Below, in pieces: positions 26,687-35,686 of a DNA stretch of 64,000 nt. The position numbers and the translations under genes are program-made. Source of the stretch: Arenibacter latericius DSM 15913 (GTDB taxonomy: Bacteria; Bacteroidota; Bacteroidia; Flavobacteriales; Flavobacteriaceae); contig NZ_KE384285.1 of NCBI RefSeq assembly GCF_000424985.1, positions 42,791-106,790 of the forward strand. Direction: 5' to 3'. Positions within the stretch are counted from its first letter, which is position 1. Every line of letters begins with the position of its first letter. The notes under the pieces are model-generated. The model ran no database searches and was not told where the DNA came from. It was given only the letters and a program-made list of their open reading frames with translations.

Positions 26687-27133
26687 TTAAAACTTGTCTA
26701 AGAGTCGGTTTAAGTCTTCTAGTTCTTGTTGATTAAAGTTTTGAACTATTTTTCTTTCCGCTTCAATAATGTTCTTATCAATTTTTAATAAATCCGACTC
26801 GCCCTTAGGGGTAATAGTGATTTCTATTTTTCGTCTATTGCTAGGGCAAACTTCTCTGTTTACATAATCCTTTAGAATCAATTTATCTACAAGCCTGGTG
26901 GTATTACTCATTTTAGTAATCATCCGTTCGTTCAGGGTAGATAGATTTGCAGGCTTCCCTTTTTGTCCCCTTAGTATCCTGAGTACATTAAACTGCTGTA
27001 AGGAAATGTCGAAGGGTTTAATGGCCTGTGCCATAATCTCATTAATCTTGTTTTGTACAAGGCTAATGTGAATTAGGGTCCTACTTTCTATAGGAATCGG
27101 CTTATCGGTTTTTATAATTCTCTCTACATCCAT
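26687..27133 (-). CDS. MarR-family transcriptional regulator
   Basis: A 148-residue winged-helix dimeric regulator. The dimerisation helices flank a DNA-binding core with LQQFNVLRILRGQKGKPANLSTLNERM, and the wing is NREVCPSNRRKIEITITPKG. A Cys at the base of the wing (CPSNRRK) could be redox-sensitive, but this is only a possibility. It leads the marR-nitroreductase-YceI gene group. Its own promoter is a near-perfect consensus and a TACAA-N3-TTGTA palindrome lies just downstream, so autoregulation is likely. Confidence 0.93.
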   Translation of the reverse strand: MDVERIIKTDKPIPIESRTLIHISLVQNKINEIMAQAIKPFDISLQQFNVLRILRGQKGKPANLSTLNERMITKMSNTTRLVDKLILKDYVNREVCPSNRRKIEITITPKGESDLLKIDKNIIEAERKIVQNFNQQELEDLNRLLDKF

Positions 27134-27138
27134 GTCTA

Positions 27139-27151
27139 TACAACAATTGTA
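27139..27151. promoter_or_regulatory. candidate MarR operator palindrome
   Basis: TACAA-CAA-TTGTA is a perfect 5+5 palindrome located between the -7 element and the ATG of the marR gene. A dimer bound here would block transcription. This position and symmetry are typical of autoregulated MarR genes, but the motif itself is not a known consensus. Confidence 0.4.
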
Positions 27152-27155
27152 GATA

Positions 27156-27185
27156 CAAATGTACGGTGTGTTTGTGGAAATTCAA
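27156..27185 (-). promoter_or_regulatory. marR promoter
   Basis: On the minus strand TTG (27183-27185), a 19-bp spacer and TACATTTG (27156-27163) match the Bacteroidota consensus. The marR ATG is 22 nt downstream. Confidence 0.75.
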
Positions 27186-27294
27186 TATTAACCATTCCTA
27201 AAATTTTGTTAAAAATAAAATTGTAGATTTTTTAATGGGGTGGTTTTTCAGAAAACCTTAGGTTAAATAAGTGCTTGGAATTTACTAAAAGTCT

Positions 27295-27302
27295 TATTTT
27301 TG
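27295..27302 (+). promoter_or_regulatory. -7-type element before the rhodanese gene
   Basis: TATTTTTG fits TAnnTTTG and ends 20 nt before the ATG at 27323. A TTG lies 17 bp upstream of it. It supports the 27323 start over an in-frame ATG at 27275. Confidence 0.5.
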
Positions 27303-27322
27303 AAAACTTAAACTATAATGAT

Positions 27323-27637
27323 ATGGCAGATTTATCTCAAGAAGAATGGAGCGCCCAATTAGAAGGCGATCAAAATGCTTTTATATTGGACGTTAGAACA
27401 CAAGAAGAAGTGGAAGAAGGGTATATCCCTAATATGACAAACCTAGATATTCGTATGGGGCAGGACTTTATCGACGAATTAGAGAAACTAGATAAGTCCA
27501 AAAACTATTATGTTTATTGTAGGTCTGGACAACGTAGTGGTCAGGCATGTGCCATTATGAATAAATTAGGTTTCGAGCATGCCTACAATCTAGAAGGCGG
27601 TATAATGAACTGGCAAGGCGAGATTGTAGAGGATTAG
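27323..27637 (+). CDS. single-domain rhodanese-like protein
   Basis: A 104-residue rhodanese domain with the substrate aspartate strand FILDVRTQEEVEEGYIPN and the active-site loop YCRSGQRSG, where Cys66 is the sulfur-accepting residue. Such proteins carry persulfide sulfur. The six-residue active-site loop is of the sulfurtransferase type, not the phosphatase type. The start at 27323 is chosen because a promoter element lies just upstream and because MADLSQEEW matches the usual beginning. Confidence 0.92.
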   Translation: MADLSQEEWSAQLEGDQNAFILDVRTQEEVEEGYIPNMTNLDIRMGQDFIDELEKLDKSKNYYVYCRSGQRSGQACAIMNKLGFEHAYNLEGGIMNWQGEIVED

Positions 27638-27667
27638 TCTAAGTTAGGAGATTAATATATAAAGTAG

Positions 27668-27725
27668 CCCGTATTACTCATTTATATAATAGAAAAACTT
27701 CTTTTATATTCTGGGGTAATACGGG
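27668..27725 (+). repeat. long imperfect stem-loop after the rhodanese gene
   Basis: CCCGTATTAC (27668-27677) is perfectly inverted to GTAATACGGG (27716-27725). Inside, ATATAA and AGAA pair with TTCT and TTATAT. Together they make a 58-nt hairpin 31 nt after the rhodanese stop. There is no direct T-run. It could be a 3' stabilising structure or a weak terminator; the rest of this 275-bp gap shows nothing else. Confidence 0.55.
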
Positions 27726-27912
27726 TTATGCATTTTTAAGCGAAATATAAGTGTCCTTCCCAAAATGTTGGAGAATTATCTATAGTTTTTATTTTTTAAG
27801 CTTACTTAAAAGTAGTAGATAAAGTCTAATGCAAAGAAAAATTCCCTCCATATATAGATAGGATAATCCAAGTCCATATAGAAAAACTCAGATAATTTTC
27901 TTACTTTGGATT

Positions 27913-29196
27913 ATGAGGGAAGATCTTTTGCATTACATATGGAAGTATCAAAAATTCCGAATGGGAGGATTGTTCACCTCCAACAACGAGTCAGTACAGG
28001 TCTATGAGCCAGGTATTCATAATTTACTAGCCGGACCAGATTTCTTCAATGCTAAAATTGAGATAGGACAACAATTATGGGCAGGTACAGTGGAAATCCA
28101 CATAAAATCATCAGACTGGTATGCCCACCATCATGAACAAGATCCTAATTACAACAATGTTATTCTTCATGTGGTTTGGGAAGACGACGTTAATGTATAT
28201 AGAAAAGATAACACAGCAATCCCCACTCTAGTTCTTAAAAATTATATTCCTTTTCAGGTACTAGAAGCTTATAAGGAGTTATTTCAACAGCAAAAAAACA
28301 AATTTCTTAATTGCGGTAATGAGATTGAAAATATCTCTGCGCTGGTTTGGGGAAATTGGTTAGAGCGACTCTATTTTGAACGATTGGAAAGGAAGTGGAA
28401 CTTGGTAGATCACCTCCTAAAAGAATCGCAGAACGATTGGGAAAAAGTGTTTTTTATTATGTTGACAAAAAGTTTTGGACTAAAGGTTAATGGAGATGCC
28501 TTTCTAGAGATTGCCAAAAATTTAGATTTCTCCATAATTCGCAAGATTCAAAACAATATAATTCAGTTAGAAAGTGCACTTTTTGGGGTTGCGGGTATAT
28601 TGTCTGAAGAGATACAGGGAGACGATTACTATAATAAATTGGAAAAGGAATTTCTATTTTTAAAAACTAAATTTTCCTTGCCAGACAGTCCTGTTGAGAA
28701 ACCACAATTCTTTAAGCTAAGACCTTCTAATTTCCCAACATTAAGATTGTCCCAATTGGCCAATCTGTATTATTTTCAAAAAAATATATTTAGTAAGGTG
28801 CTTGCAGCTAAGTCTGTAGAGGAGATATATGAGCTCTTTGCTATTAAGGCTAGTCCATATTGGGATTGCCATTATACTTTTGGGAAGGAATCTGGAGCTA
28901 GTCCTAAAAAGTTAACAAAAAAATTTGTGGATCTATTAATTATAAATGCAATTTTGCCAATCAAAATAGGGTACTCTAAACACCTGGGGAAGGATGTAAG
29001 TGAAGAGGTGATACAAATTATTTCTGGAGTGAAGTCAGAGCATAATAGTGTAGTAGACAAATTTAAAGGCCTTAAAGTAGTTTTCCCATCTGCTATGGAG
29101 AGTCAGGCTATATTGCAGTTATATAATGAGTACTGTGAGAAAAATAAATGTCTACAATGTGTGGTGGGGCATGGATTATTGAAGGGAAAAGCCTAA
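27913..29196 (+). CDS. DUF2851 family protein
   Basis: A 427-residue protein of the DUF2851 family, widespread in Bacteroidota and of unknown function. The N-terminal half has the family pattern with ILDVRT-like absent but LLAGPDFFNAKIEIG and GTVEIHIKSSDWYAHHH present. The conserved HxxD/E-like acidic and histidine residues there (DWYAHHHEQDPNYNNVILHVVW) suggest a metal or nucleic-acid site, but that is inference. The C-terminus ends with a CEKNKCLQC pair of cysteine motifs. It is followed after 9 nt by a PspC gene and then a channel gene, likely one operon. Confidence 0.88.
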   Translation: MREDLLHYIWKYQKFRMGGLFTSNNESVQVYEPGIHNLLAGPDFFNAKIEIGQQLWAGTVEIHIKSSDWYAHHHEQDPNYNNVILHVVWEDDVNVYRKDNTAIPTLVLKNYIPFQVLEAYKELFQQQKNKFLNCGNEIENISALVWGNWLERLYFERLERKWNLVDHLLKESQNDWEKVFFIMLTKSFGLKVNGDAFLEIAKNLDFSIIRKIQNNIIQLESALFGVAGILSEEIQGDDYYNKLEKEFLFLKTKFSLPDSPVEKPQFFKLRPSNFPTLRLSQLANLYYFQKNIFSKVLAAKSVEEIYELFAIKASPYWDCHYTFGKESGASPKKLTKKFVDLLIINAILPIKIGYSKHLGKDVSEEVIQIISGVKSEHNSVVDKFKGLKVVFPSAMESQAILQLYNEYCEKNKCLQCVVGHGLLKGKA

Positions 29197-29205
29197 TTTT
29201 AGAAC

Positions 29206-29433
29206 ATGAATATTTTTTATAAGTTACTTTATTATTTTCAGAAAAGGGGATTTGAGGTATGCCGTCGCATAGCAGAGCGATTGGGAATAAGAACTAGGGT
29301 AGTAAGAACTACATTTATCTACCTCACCTTTGTAACTTTAGGTTTTGGTTTTGCCCTTTATCTTTTTATGGCTTTTTGGTTAAAAATTAAAGATTTGATA
29401 TATACTAAAAGAACCTCCGTTTTTGACCTATAA
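29206..29433 (+). CDS. PspC-domain membrane protein
   Basis: A 75-residue PspC-type protein. It has the characteristic CRRIAERLGIRTRVVRTTFIYLTF segment, followed by a hydrophobic span up to about residue 62. PspC proteins take part in envelope-stress signalling in proteobacteria; stand-alone copies in flavobacteria have no proven role. It is 9 nt after DUF2851 and 2 nt before the channel gene. Confidence 0.85.
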   Translation: MNIFYKLLYYFQKRGFEVCRRIAERLGIRTRVVRTTFIYLTFVTLGFGFALYLFMAFWLKIKDLIYTKRTSVFDL

Positions 29434-29435
29434 AT

Positions 29436-30443
29436 ATGAATAAACTCTTTCGTTCCAAAATGTATCAGGCCCTAAGTTTGCTTGTGCTGGTGCTTGTTTT
29501 TGGGGTGATGGGGTATCGGTTTTTATCCGGATATACTTGGGTAGATGCATTTTATATGACGATTATCACCGTTACTACGGTAGGGTTTTCAGAGGTTAGG
29601 CCGCTAGATGTTGCATCCAAACTATTTACCGTTGTATTAATTATTTCTAGCGTTTTTATTTTTGCCTTTGCTATTTCGGTAATTACGGAATATATTTTAA
29701 GTCGCAATTCACTACAACTTTTAAAGAAAAAAAAGGTGCTAAACAAAATTTCAAGTTTATCAAATCACGTTATTATTTGCGGTTTTGGAAGAAATGGCCA
29801 ACAGGCAGCAGAGCGATTAAAGGCTTATAAAAGACCTTTTGTGGTAGTAGAAAAAGATAAGGCAGTAATAGAAAAACTAGAAGGCGATATTTTATATGTG
29901 GAAGGAGATGCTAACGAAGATGAGGTTTTACATCAAGCTGGAATAAAAAAAGCTCAATACCTTATTTCGGCAATGCCAGATGACGCGGCAAACCTGTTTG
30001 TAGTACTTTCAGCAAGGCAATTAAATAAAGACCTATTTATTATCAGTAGGGCGGCCCAAGTTACTACCCAAAAAAAGTTAAAACTTGCGGGGGCTAATAA
30101 AGTAGTAATGCCAGATAAAATTGGCGGGGATCATATGGCATCTCTTGTTGTTATGCCTGATTTGATTACTTTTATGGACAAGCTTTCTGTAGAAGGGGAG
30201 CATACTACCAATTTGGAAGAGTTGTCCATAGATAGCTTTATGGGAAAGGTAGAAGATAAATCTATCCGAGATCTAGACCTAAGAAAAAAAACGGGGTGTA
30301 CTATCATTGGATATATAGAGCCCTCAGGTACTTATATTATTAATCCGGAAGCAGAATTGAAGCTTCTTCCTGGAGGTAAAATCATTGTTTTGGGAAGGCC
30401 AGAACAGATCAAAAAACTAAATGAAATGTTCCATTTGGATTGA
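29436..30443 (+). CDS. two-TM potassium-channel-like protein with RCK/TrkA-N domain
   Basis: A 335-residue ion channel subunit. Two membrane helices (about 11-29 and 64-86) surround a pore loop with filter TTVGFSE (about 47-53). Then come an RCK N domain with the nucleotide-binding GFGRNGQ (116-122) and a TrkA-C domain (about 250-335). The filter departs from the canonical TVGYGD by FSE at the last positions, so ion selectivity should not be assumed. RCK domains gate such channels by ligand (Ca2+, NAD(H) or cyclic-di-AMP in known cases). It is the last gene of the DUF2851-pspC-channel run. Confidence 0.9.
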   Translation: MNKLFRSKMYQALSLLVLVLVFGVMGYRFLSGYTWVDAFYMTIITVTTVGFSEVRPLDVASKLFTVVLIISSVFIFAFAISVITEYILSRNSLQLLKKKKVLNKISSLSNHVIICGFGRNGQQAAERLKAYKRPFVVVEKDKAVIEKLEGDILYVEGDANEDEVLHQAGIKKAQYLISAMPDDAANLFVVLSARQLNKDLFIISRAAQVTTQKKLKLAGANKVVMPDKIGGDHMASLVVMPDLITFMDKLSVEGEHTTNLEELSIDSFMGKVEDKSIRDLDLRKKTGCTIIGYIEPSGTYIINPEAELKLLPGGKIIVLGRPEQIKKLNEMFHLD

Positions 30444-30544
30444 TTTATTTTCAATAGATATATTTTTTTGAAATGATTATTTTTATGATATTGCTCCAAT
30501 AATTTGACTAAAACCAACAAAAACAGAACTTTTTTTAACCAATT

Positions 30545-32608
30545 ATGAGAAACATTCTAACTTTTATTATCTCCTTATTCTCCCTTACTATTTTTTCCCA
30601 GGAACTTATTGTTAAGGAAACTCTTTTAAATCCCTCAAATCGTATAAACGACGGAGTTATTAAAGTAGAAGTGGAGGGAGGCACGCCTCCTTACCAATAT
30701 AAATGGAGTAACCAAGAAACGCCTTTGACATCTAATAAGGCATCTGGCCTAATAGAAGGACTGCCTTATACTGTAGTGATTTCAGATGCCAATGGGCAAA
30801 GTGTAACTAAAGAATATACAGTTCCAACAGAGGTTATAACAGAGGTGTTTAATGGATTTATGACTCCTGCAGTAAGTGCTATGGGGTCTATTTTATTTTG
30901 GGACCCCTTTGCAGCAATCGGCATTTACGATCCAGTTGTTTATGCAGATGAAAAACTTATAGGTATCCCCAATTGGTCTTCTGAAATGGAAGGGAAGTTT
31001 ATGTTAAAGAAGTGGTTAATGCTTCAAGGTCAGAAGGTAAGTAAAGGGGATAAGATTGCAGTTATTTCTAGTGAAGATGGGGTGTTAGATACTATTACCT
31101 CTCCTGTGGCGGGGAAGCTAAATTATCTTGCTAAAGAAGGTGGAGTGGTTTATAATTCCGAAAATAAAGAGCACGTAATAGAACAAGGAGCACATTTTTT
31201 AGCAAGTGTAAAGTATGATGAGCCAGTGGCGGTTTTACATCCCAATGGGGATAAGAAGGAAAAGGCTATACCATTTATAGTTATTTGGTTGGTTATCGGA
31301 GCTTTCTTTTTTACCATTAGAATGGGCTTTATTAATCTAAGAGGTTTTAGACACTCCTTAGATTTGGCTAGAGGGAAATATGATGATCCCGATGCGCCAG
31401 GGCAAGTAACCCATTTCCAAGCCTTGGCTACAGCAGTGTCTGGGACGGTAGGTCTTGGTAATATTGCTGGGGTAGGAGTTGCCATTTCGTTAGGTGGTGC
31501 TGGAGCTACTTTTTGGATGATTGTTTGTGGTTTGTTGGGGATGTCCTCAAAATTTGTAGAATGTACCCTTGGGGTGAAGTATAGAGATATATTACCAGAT
31601 GGACGCGTGTTTGGTGGCCCTATGAACTACTTGCGTTATGGTTTGGAAAAGCGAAACATGAAAGGATTTGGAAAGGTCTTAGCAGGATTGTTTGCTGTTT
31701 TAGCAGTGGGTGCTTCCTTTGGTGGAGGGAATATGTTCCAAGCTAACCAATCTTTTGAACAGCTTTCTGGTCAGTTTCCTGCCTTACAAGGAATGGGCTT
31801 CTGGTTTGGAATTATTACGGCAATATTAGTAGGGATAGTTATAATTGGAGGTATTAGCAGTATAGCTAAGGTAACAGGAAAAATTGTACCTATTATGGCT
31901 TCAATCTATGTTATAGCAGCTTTGGCTGTTATTATCATTAATATAGAAAATATAGGTCCGGCATTTTCTGCTATTGTAGATGGTGCGTTTAGCCCTAGTG
32001 CCTTAAAAGGAGGTGTTATAGGAGTGTTAGTGGTAGGTTTCCAACGAGCTGCTTTCTCTAATGAGGCAGGGGTAGGTTCCGCAGCAATTGCCCATAGTAC
32101 AGCAAAAACAAATAATCCTCCTTCGGAAGGTTTTGTTGCGCTATTAGAACCGTTTATAGATACGGTGGTGGTATGTACCCTTACGGCCCTAGTACTAATT
32201 TTTACTGGAATGCATGAGGTAGGCGGACTTGGTGGTGCGCAGTTAACTTCCGATGCTTTTGGAAGTGTTATATCTTGGTTCCCATATGTGTTGGCCCTAG
32301 CAGTATTTTTGTTTGCTTTTTCTACTATGATATCTTGGTCTTATTATGGGATGAGAGCTTGGACATACCTTTTCGGGAAAAGCAAGAAGGTGGAGTTTGT
32401 GTATAAAATGTTATTCCTAGTATTCGTGGTGATTGGAGCTTCAGTTAGTTTGGGTGCGGTATTAGATTTTTCTGATATGATGATTTTGGCTATGTCGTTT
32501 CCTAATATAATAGGACTGTATATTATGTCTGGAGAAGTAAAAGGCGACTTAAAAGGGTATTGGACAAAACTTAAGTCTAACCAATTATATAAAAAGCAAA
32601 AAGCTTAG
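30545..32608 (+). CDS. AGCS-family amino acid:sodium symporter with N-terminal extracytoplasmic extension
   Basis: A 687-residue protein. Residues 1-18 are a signal peptide (ending FSQE), 26-92 resemble a SprB-type beta-sandwich repeat ([12 protein letters not shown]), and 150-230 a lipoyl-like barrel ([18 protein letters not shown]). From about 245 an alanine/glycine:Na+ symporter follows, with the AGCS signature [20 protein letters not shown]. The transporter alone would be about 440 residues, so the 240-residue extension is large. The barrel lacks a clear biotinyl/lipoyl Lys motif. It probably imports alanine or a related amino acid; the extension's role is unknown. Confidence 0.9.
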   Translation: MRNILTFIISLFSLTIFSQELIVKETLLNPSNRINDGVIKVEVEGGTPPYQYKWSNQETPLTSNKASGLIEGLPYTVVISDANGQSVTKEYTVPTEVITEVFNGFMTPAVSAMGSILFWDPFAAIGIYDPVVYADEKLIGIPNWSSEMEGKFMLKKWLMLQGQKVSKGDKIAVISSEDGVLDTITSPVAGKLNYLAKEGGVVYNSENKEHVIEQGAHFLASVKYDEPVAVLHPNGDKKEKAIPFIVIWLVIGAFFFTIRMGFINLRGFRHSLDLARGKYDDPDAPGQVTHFQALATAVSGTVGLGNIAGVGVAISLGGAGATFWMIVCGLLGMSSKFVECTLGVKYRDILPDGRVFGGPMNYLRYGLEKRNMKGFGKVLAGLFAVLAVGASFGGGNMFQANQSFEQLSGQFPALQGMGFWFGIITAILVGIVIIGGISSIAKVTGKIVPIMASIYVIAALAVIIINIENIGPAFSAIVDGAFSPSALKGGVIGVLVVGFQRAAFSNEAGVGSAAIAHSTAKTNNPPSEGFVALLEPFIDTVVVCTLTALVLIFTGMHEVGGLGGAQLTSDAFGSVISWFPYVLALAVFLFAFSTMISWSYYGMRAWTYLFGKSKKVEFVYKMLFLVFVVIGASVSLGAVLDFSDMMILAMSFPNIIGLYIMSGEVKGDLKGYWTKLKSNQLYKKQKA

Positions 32609-32645
32609 TTTGTAATACTCAGAGAAAGCTGAGAATCTTATAAGT

Positions 32646-32694
32646 AATTCCGCTTAGCCTTGCTATAAATGCAAGTGATTGAGCGGAATTTTAC
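32646..32694 (+). terminator. stem-loop terminator of the AGCS gene
   Basis: AATTCCGCT (32646-32654) is perfectly inverted to AGCGGAATT (32682-32690), with an inner CTTGC/GCAAG stem and Ts after. It lies 38 nt after the AGCS stop and separates it from the next transporter gene. Confidence 0.7.
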
Positions 32695-32776
32695 TTTTAA
32701 TTCGGTATAAATATAATTTTTCCCGAACTTGCGCCACTTATCAAAAAAAATACCGATCAATAAGCTTAGGTAGAAA

Positions 32777-34591
32777 ATGGCGAAATCAGTAGAATCTTGG
32801 GGGTCACGTGTGGGGCTTATTTTGGCTATGGCCGGGAATGCAGTAGGACTAGGGAACTTTTTAAGATTCCCAATACAGGCTGTAGAAAATGGTGGAGGTG
32901 CATTTATTATCCCATATTTAGTTTGTTTTTTATTAATGGGAATCCCTCTATTATTTATAGAATGGTCTTCTGGCCGTTATGGCGGTAGATTTGGAAACCA
33001 TAGTACTCCGTACATTTTAGATTCTATGGTAAAAGGAAGAGCCCTAAAATATATTGGGGTGTTTGGTATTTTTACCAATTTGGCAATTGTAGCCTATTAC
33101 TCCTATATAGAATCCTGGACCATGTCCTATGTCTATCATTCCTTAAAAGGAACTTTTTCAGGTATGACTCAAGGAGAGGTTGCCGGTTTCTTTAATTCCT
33201 ATGTGGATGTAACTAAGAGTACCACTGGTATTCCCTATGAAGCCATTATTTTCTTTGTGTTATGTCTAGCCTTTAACACCTTTATATTATCAAAAGGGAT
33301 CCGTGGGGTAGAGAAAGTAGCAAAGATAGGGATGCCTTTATTGATTCTCTTTGGTGTTCTTTTAGCAATACGAGGTTATACATTGGGTACTAGCGGGGCG
33401 TCGGAACTTTTTCCGGATGCAAATGCATGGGACGGACTTAATTTTTTATGGACTCCTCAGTACGATTCATTACTCAATCCTAAGGTGTGGTTGGCAGCAG
33501 CAGGTCAAATATTCTTTACCTTATCAGTAGGTCTTGGGACCATTCATTGTTATGCATCTTATGTGAAAAGTAAAGACGATATAGCCCTTAATTCTATAAC
33601 CGCAGGATTTATGAACGGATTTGTAGAGGTAGTTATTGGTAGTGCTATCGTAATTCCTATCGCAGCAGGTTACTTAGGGCTAGATTGGGTGATGAACAAT
33701 GCCGGCTTCGGGATGGCTTTTCAAACCATGCCTTATTTATTTCAGCAATGGGGGCCTGTACTCGCTGCAATAGCAGGGGTAATGTGGTTTGGGTTATTAT
33801 TCTTTTCCGGAATTACAAGTTCGCTGGCGATGGGAACCCCGTGGTTAGGCTTTATGAAAGACGAGTTTGGTTGGAGCAGTACAAAAGGTGCGTGGTCCTT
33901 TGGCGGATTGGCGCTAATACTTGGTTTGCCAACAGTCTTCTTTTTTCAAGAAGGAGTTTTTGATGATTATGATTATTGGGCCGGAACGGTAAGTTTGGTA
34001 TTCTTTGCGTTTTTTGAGGTTATTTTGTACTCCTGGGTGTTTGGGATAGATAAGGGTTGGAAGGAAATTAATTTAGGAGCCGATATTAAAATCCCTGAAA
34101 TCTATAAGTACGTTATTAAATATGTGACCCCATTATTGTTGGGGTGGGTCTTTTTTGCGAGCCTTCCCAGTATGTACGATAAGATAACGCATCAAGATAC
34201 TTTTAATAGGTCTGCATTTGCCGATGTTTTTTATGCGGAGAATTTTGACAGGTCGGGGACAGCAATCGGTACCGTTGAAGAAGTTGGTGACCACTATATT
34301 AAATTTTCTTTCGAAAACACTCGAAAAAAATTCGATAAAGAGAACGACGTTGCCTTTTATGAGGAATTTATCGACTATAAAGAATATTCTTTTTCTGAAG
34401 ATCAAAAAACAACCGTTGTTGAAGGAGATAAAATAAAGCCCGGTGATGCAATAGCTGAGGGCGATTTTATAAATAATGTTTTTTATAAAAATATAGGAAG
34501 GGCTATTTTAGTGTCCTTGTTCTTATTTATTTCATTATTAGTATATTTAGCATATAATAAAAGAAGAAAAGAGGGGAGGGCTACAATATGA
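32777..34591 (+). CDS. neurotransmitter:sodium symporter (NSS/SNF) family transporter
   Basis: A 604-residue Na+-coupled amino acid transporter of the LeuT fold with about 12 membrane helices. The first helix carries the signature MAGNAVGLGNFLRFP (about 19-33), the unwound Na+/substrate region. An extracytoplasmic insertion of about 90 residues (about 480-570, charged) before the last helix is unusual. The substrate is probably a hydrophobic amino acid such as Met, Ala or Leu. Its TGA stop overlaps the ATG of a tiny membrane protein that is likely a transporter subunit. Confidence 0.93.
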   Translation: MAKSVESWGSRVGLILAMAGNAVGLGNFLRFPIQAVENGGGAFIIPYLVCFLLMGIPLLFIEWSSGRYGGRFGNHSTPYILDSMVKGRALKYIGVFGIFTNLAIVAYYSYIESWTMSYVYHSLKGTFSGMTQGEVAGFFNSYVDVTKSTTGIPYEAIIFFVLCLAFNTFILSKGIRGVEKVAKIGMPLLILFGVLLAIRGYTLGTSGASELFPDANAWDGLNFLWTPQYDSLLNPKVWLAAAGQIFFTLSVGLGTIHCYASYVKSKDDIALNSITAGFMNGFVEVVIGSAIVIPIAAGYLGLDWVMNNAGFGMAFQTMPYLFQQWGPVLAAIAGVMWFGLLFFSGITSSLAMGTPWLGFMKDEFGWSSTKGAWSFGGLALILGLPTVFFFQEGVFDDYDYWAGTVSLVFFAFFEVILYSWVFGIDKGWKEINLGADIKIPEIYKYVIKYVTPLLLGWVFFASLPSMYDKITHQDTFNRSAFADVFYAENFDRSGTAIGTVEEVGDHYIKFSFENTRKKFDKENDVAFYEEFIDYKEYSFSEDQKTTVVEGDKIKPGDAIAEGDFINNVFYKNIGRAILVSLFLFISLLVYLAYNKRRKEGRATI

Positions 34592-34743
34592 ATTCATCAG
34601 CACTAACAATAATGATACTTGCACAGGGAGTCTTTATTTTCTTTGCAGCATACTTTTTTTACAAGGTATTGACTACGGCTCCCAAGAAAGAGCCAGATTC
34701 CTATTCGGAAAATGACGATATTGTAGACAGACAAAACGAATAA
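34588..34743 (+). CDS. small accessory subunit of the NSS transporter (MetS-like)
   Basis: A 51-residue protein beginning MNSSALTIMILAQG with one membrane helix (about 5-25) and an acidic tail (PKKEPDSYSENDD). The ATG overlaps the stop of the NSS gene (ATGA), so it is translationally coupled. Small single-helix partners of NSS transporters are known (MetS in MetPS of Corynebacterium; family MaAIMP_sms), and position and topology match. The assignment is by context and length, not by clear sequence identity. Confidence 0.75.
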   Translation: MNSSALTIMILAQGVFIFFAAYFFYKVLTTAPKKEPDSYSENDDIVDRQNE

Positions 34744-34746
34744 ATT

Positions 34747-35667
34747 TTGAGCAATAGAGATATAAAATCCCATTTCAGTTTTAATAAACAAGAACGAAAT
34801 GGGATTTTCTTTTTGCTGCTAATTATTGTTGCACTTCAGTTGCTGTATTACTTGGGGACTACCTTTTTATATAGCGCGATTGAACCACAATTTAAAGTGA
34901 ATGCAGAATTACAATCAGAAATAGATCAACTTAAAATAAATTTTGCTCGTCAAGATTCTATAGTAGTCTATGACTACAATCCCAATTTTATTACAGACTA
35001 TAAGGGGTATGTGTTGGGAATGTCTCCAGAAGAAATAGATAGGCTGCATAAATTTAGGGCTAAAAATGCCTTTGTTAACTCTGCTTTAGAATTTCAGGAA
35101 GTTACTATGATATCAGACTCTTTGTTAAGAGCAATGTCTCCTCATTTTAAGTTCCCAACTTGGACGCAAAAAGAAAAATTCGTCTCTATAAGCAAAACAA
35201 CATCATCTGTACCTCAAAAAAATACGCCAACCGCTGTATTAGGGGCAAGTAATGCCTCGTATAATATTATAGTAAAGGATCTTAACCTAGCAACGGCAAT
35301 GGATTTAAGGGAGGTAGTGGGAGTTGGAGAGGTGTTGTCTGCTCGTATTATAAAGTTTAGAGATCGGCTTGGAGGATTTGTTGTGGAGAAACAGTTAGAG
35401 CATGTATATGGGTTAGAAAAAGAAGTAGTAGCTAGGATATGGGAGCGTTTTCAGATAAAAAAAGCTCCGAATATTATTAAGATAAATATTAATACTGCTT
35501 CTGCATCCGAATTGGTAAGGCTGGTTTATATTAATTATAAACTGGCTAACAGGATAGTAGCGTATAGAGAGTATAACGGAGTTATTTCTTCCTACGATCA
35601 GCTATTAGATATTGAAGATTTCCCTTCTGAAAAATTAGATATAATTCAGTTATATTTGCAATTATAA
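34747..35667 (+). CDS. helix-hairpin-helix (ComEA-like) DNA-binding protein
   Basis: A 306-residue protein with one membrane helix near residues 18-36 ([18 protein letters not shown]). Two ComEA-type helix-hairpin-helix regions lie toward the C-terminus ([17 protein letters not shown] at about 180-200, and [17 protein letters not shown] at about 250-270). Such HhH motifs bind the DNA backbone; ComEA proteins receive DNA during uptake in naturally competent bacteria, but this role is not shown here. The start is a TTG at 34747, 3 nt after the transporter-subunit stop. Confidence 0.85.
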   Translation: MSNRDIKSHFSFNKQERNGIFFLLLIIVALQLLYYLGTTFLYSAIEPQFKVNAELQSEIDQLKINFARQDSIVVYDYNPNFITDYKGYVLGMSPEEIDRLHKFRAKNAFVNSALEFQEVTMISDSLLRAMSPHFKFPTWTQKEKFVSISKTTSSVPQKNTPTAVLGASNASYNIIVKDLNLATAMDLREVVGVGEVLSARIIKFRDRLGGFVVEKQLEHVYGLEKEVVARIWERFQIKKAPNIIKININTASASELVRLVYINYKLANRIVAYREYNGVISSYDQLLDIEDFPSEKLDIIQLYLQL

Positions 35668-35686
35668 AATAGTAATAGCTAATAGA

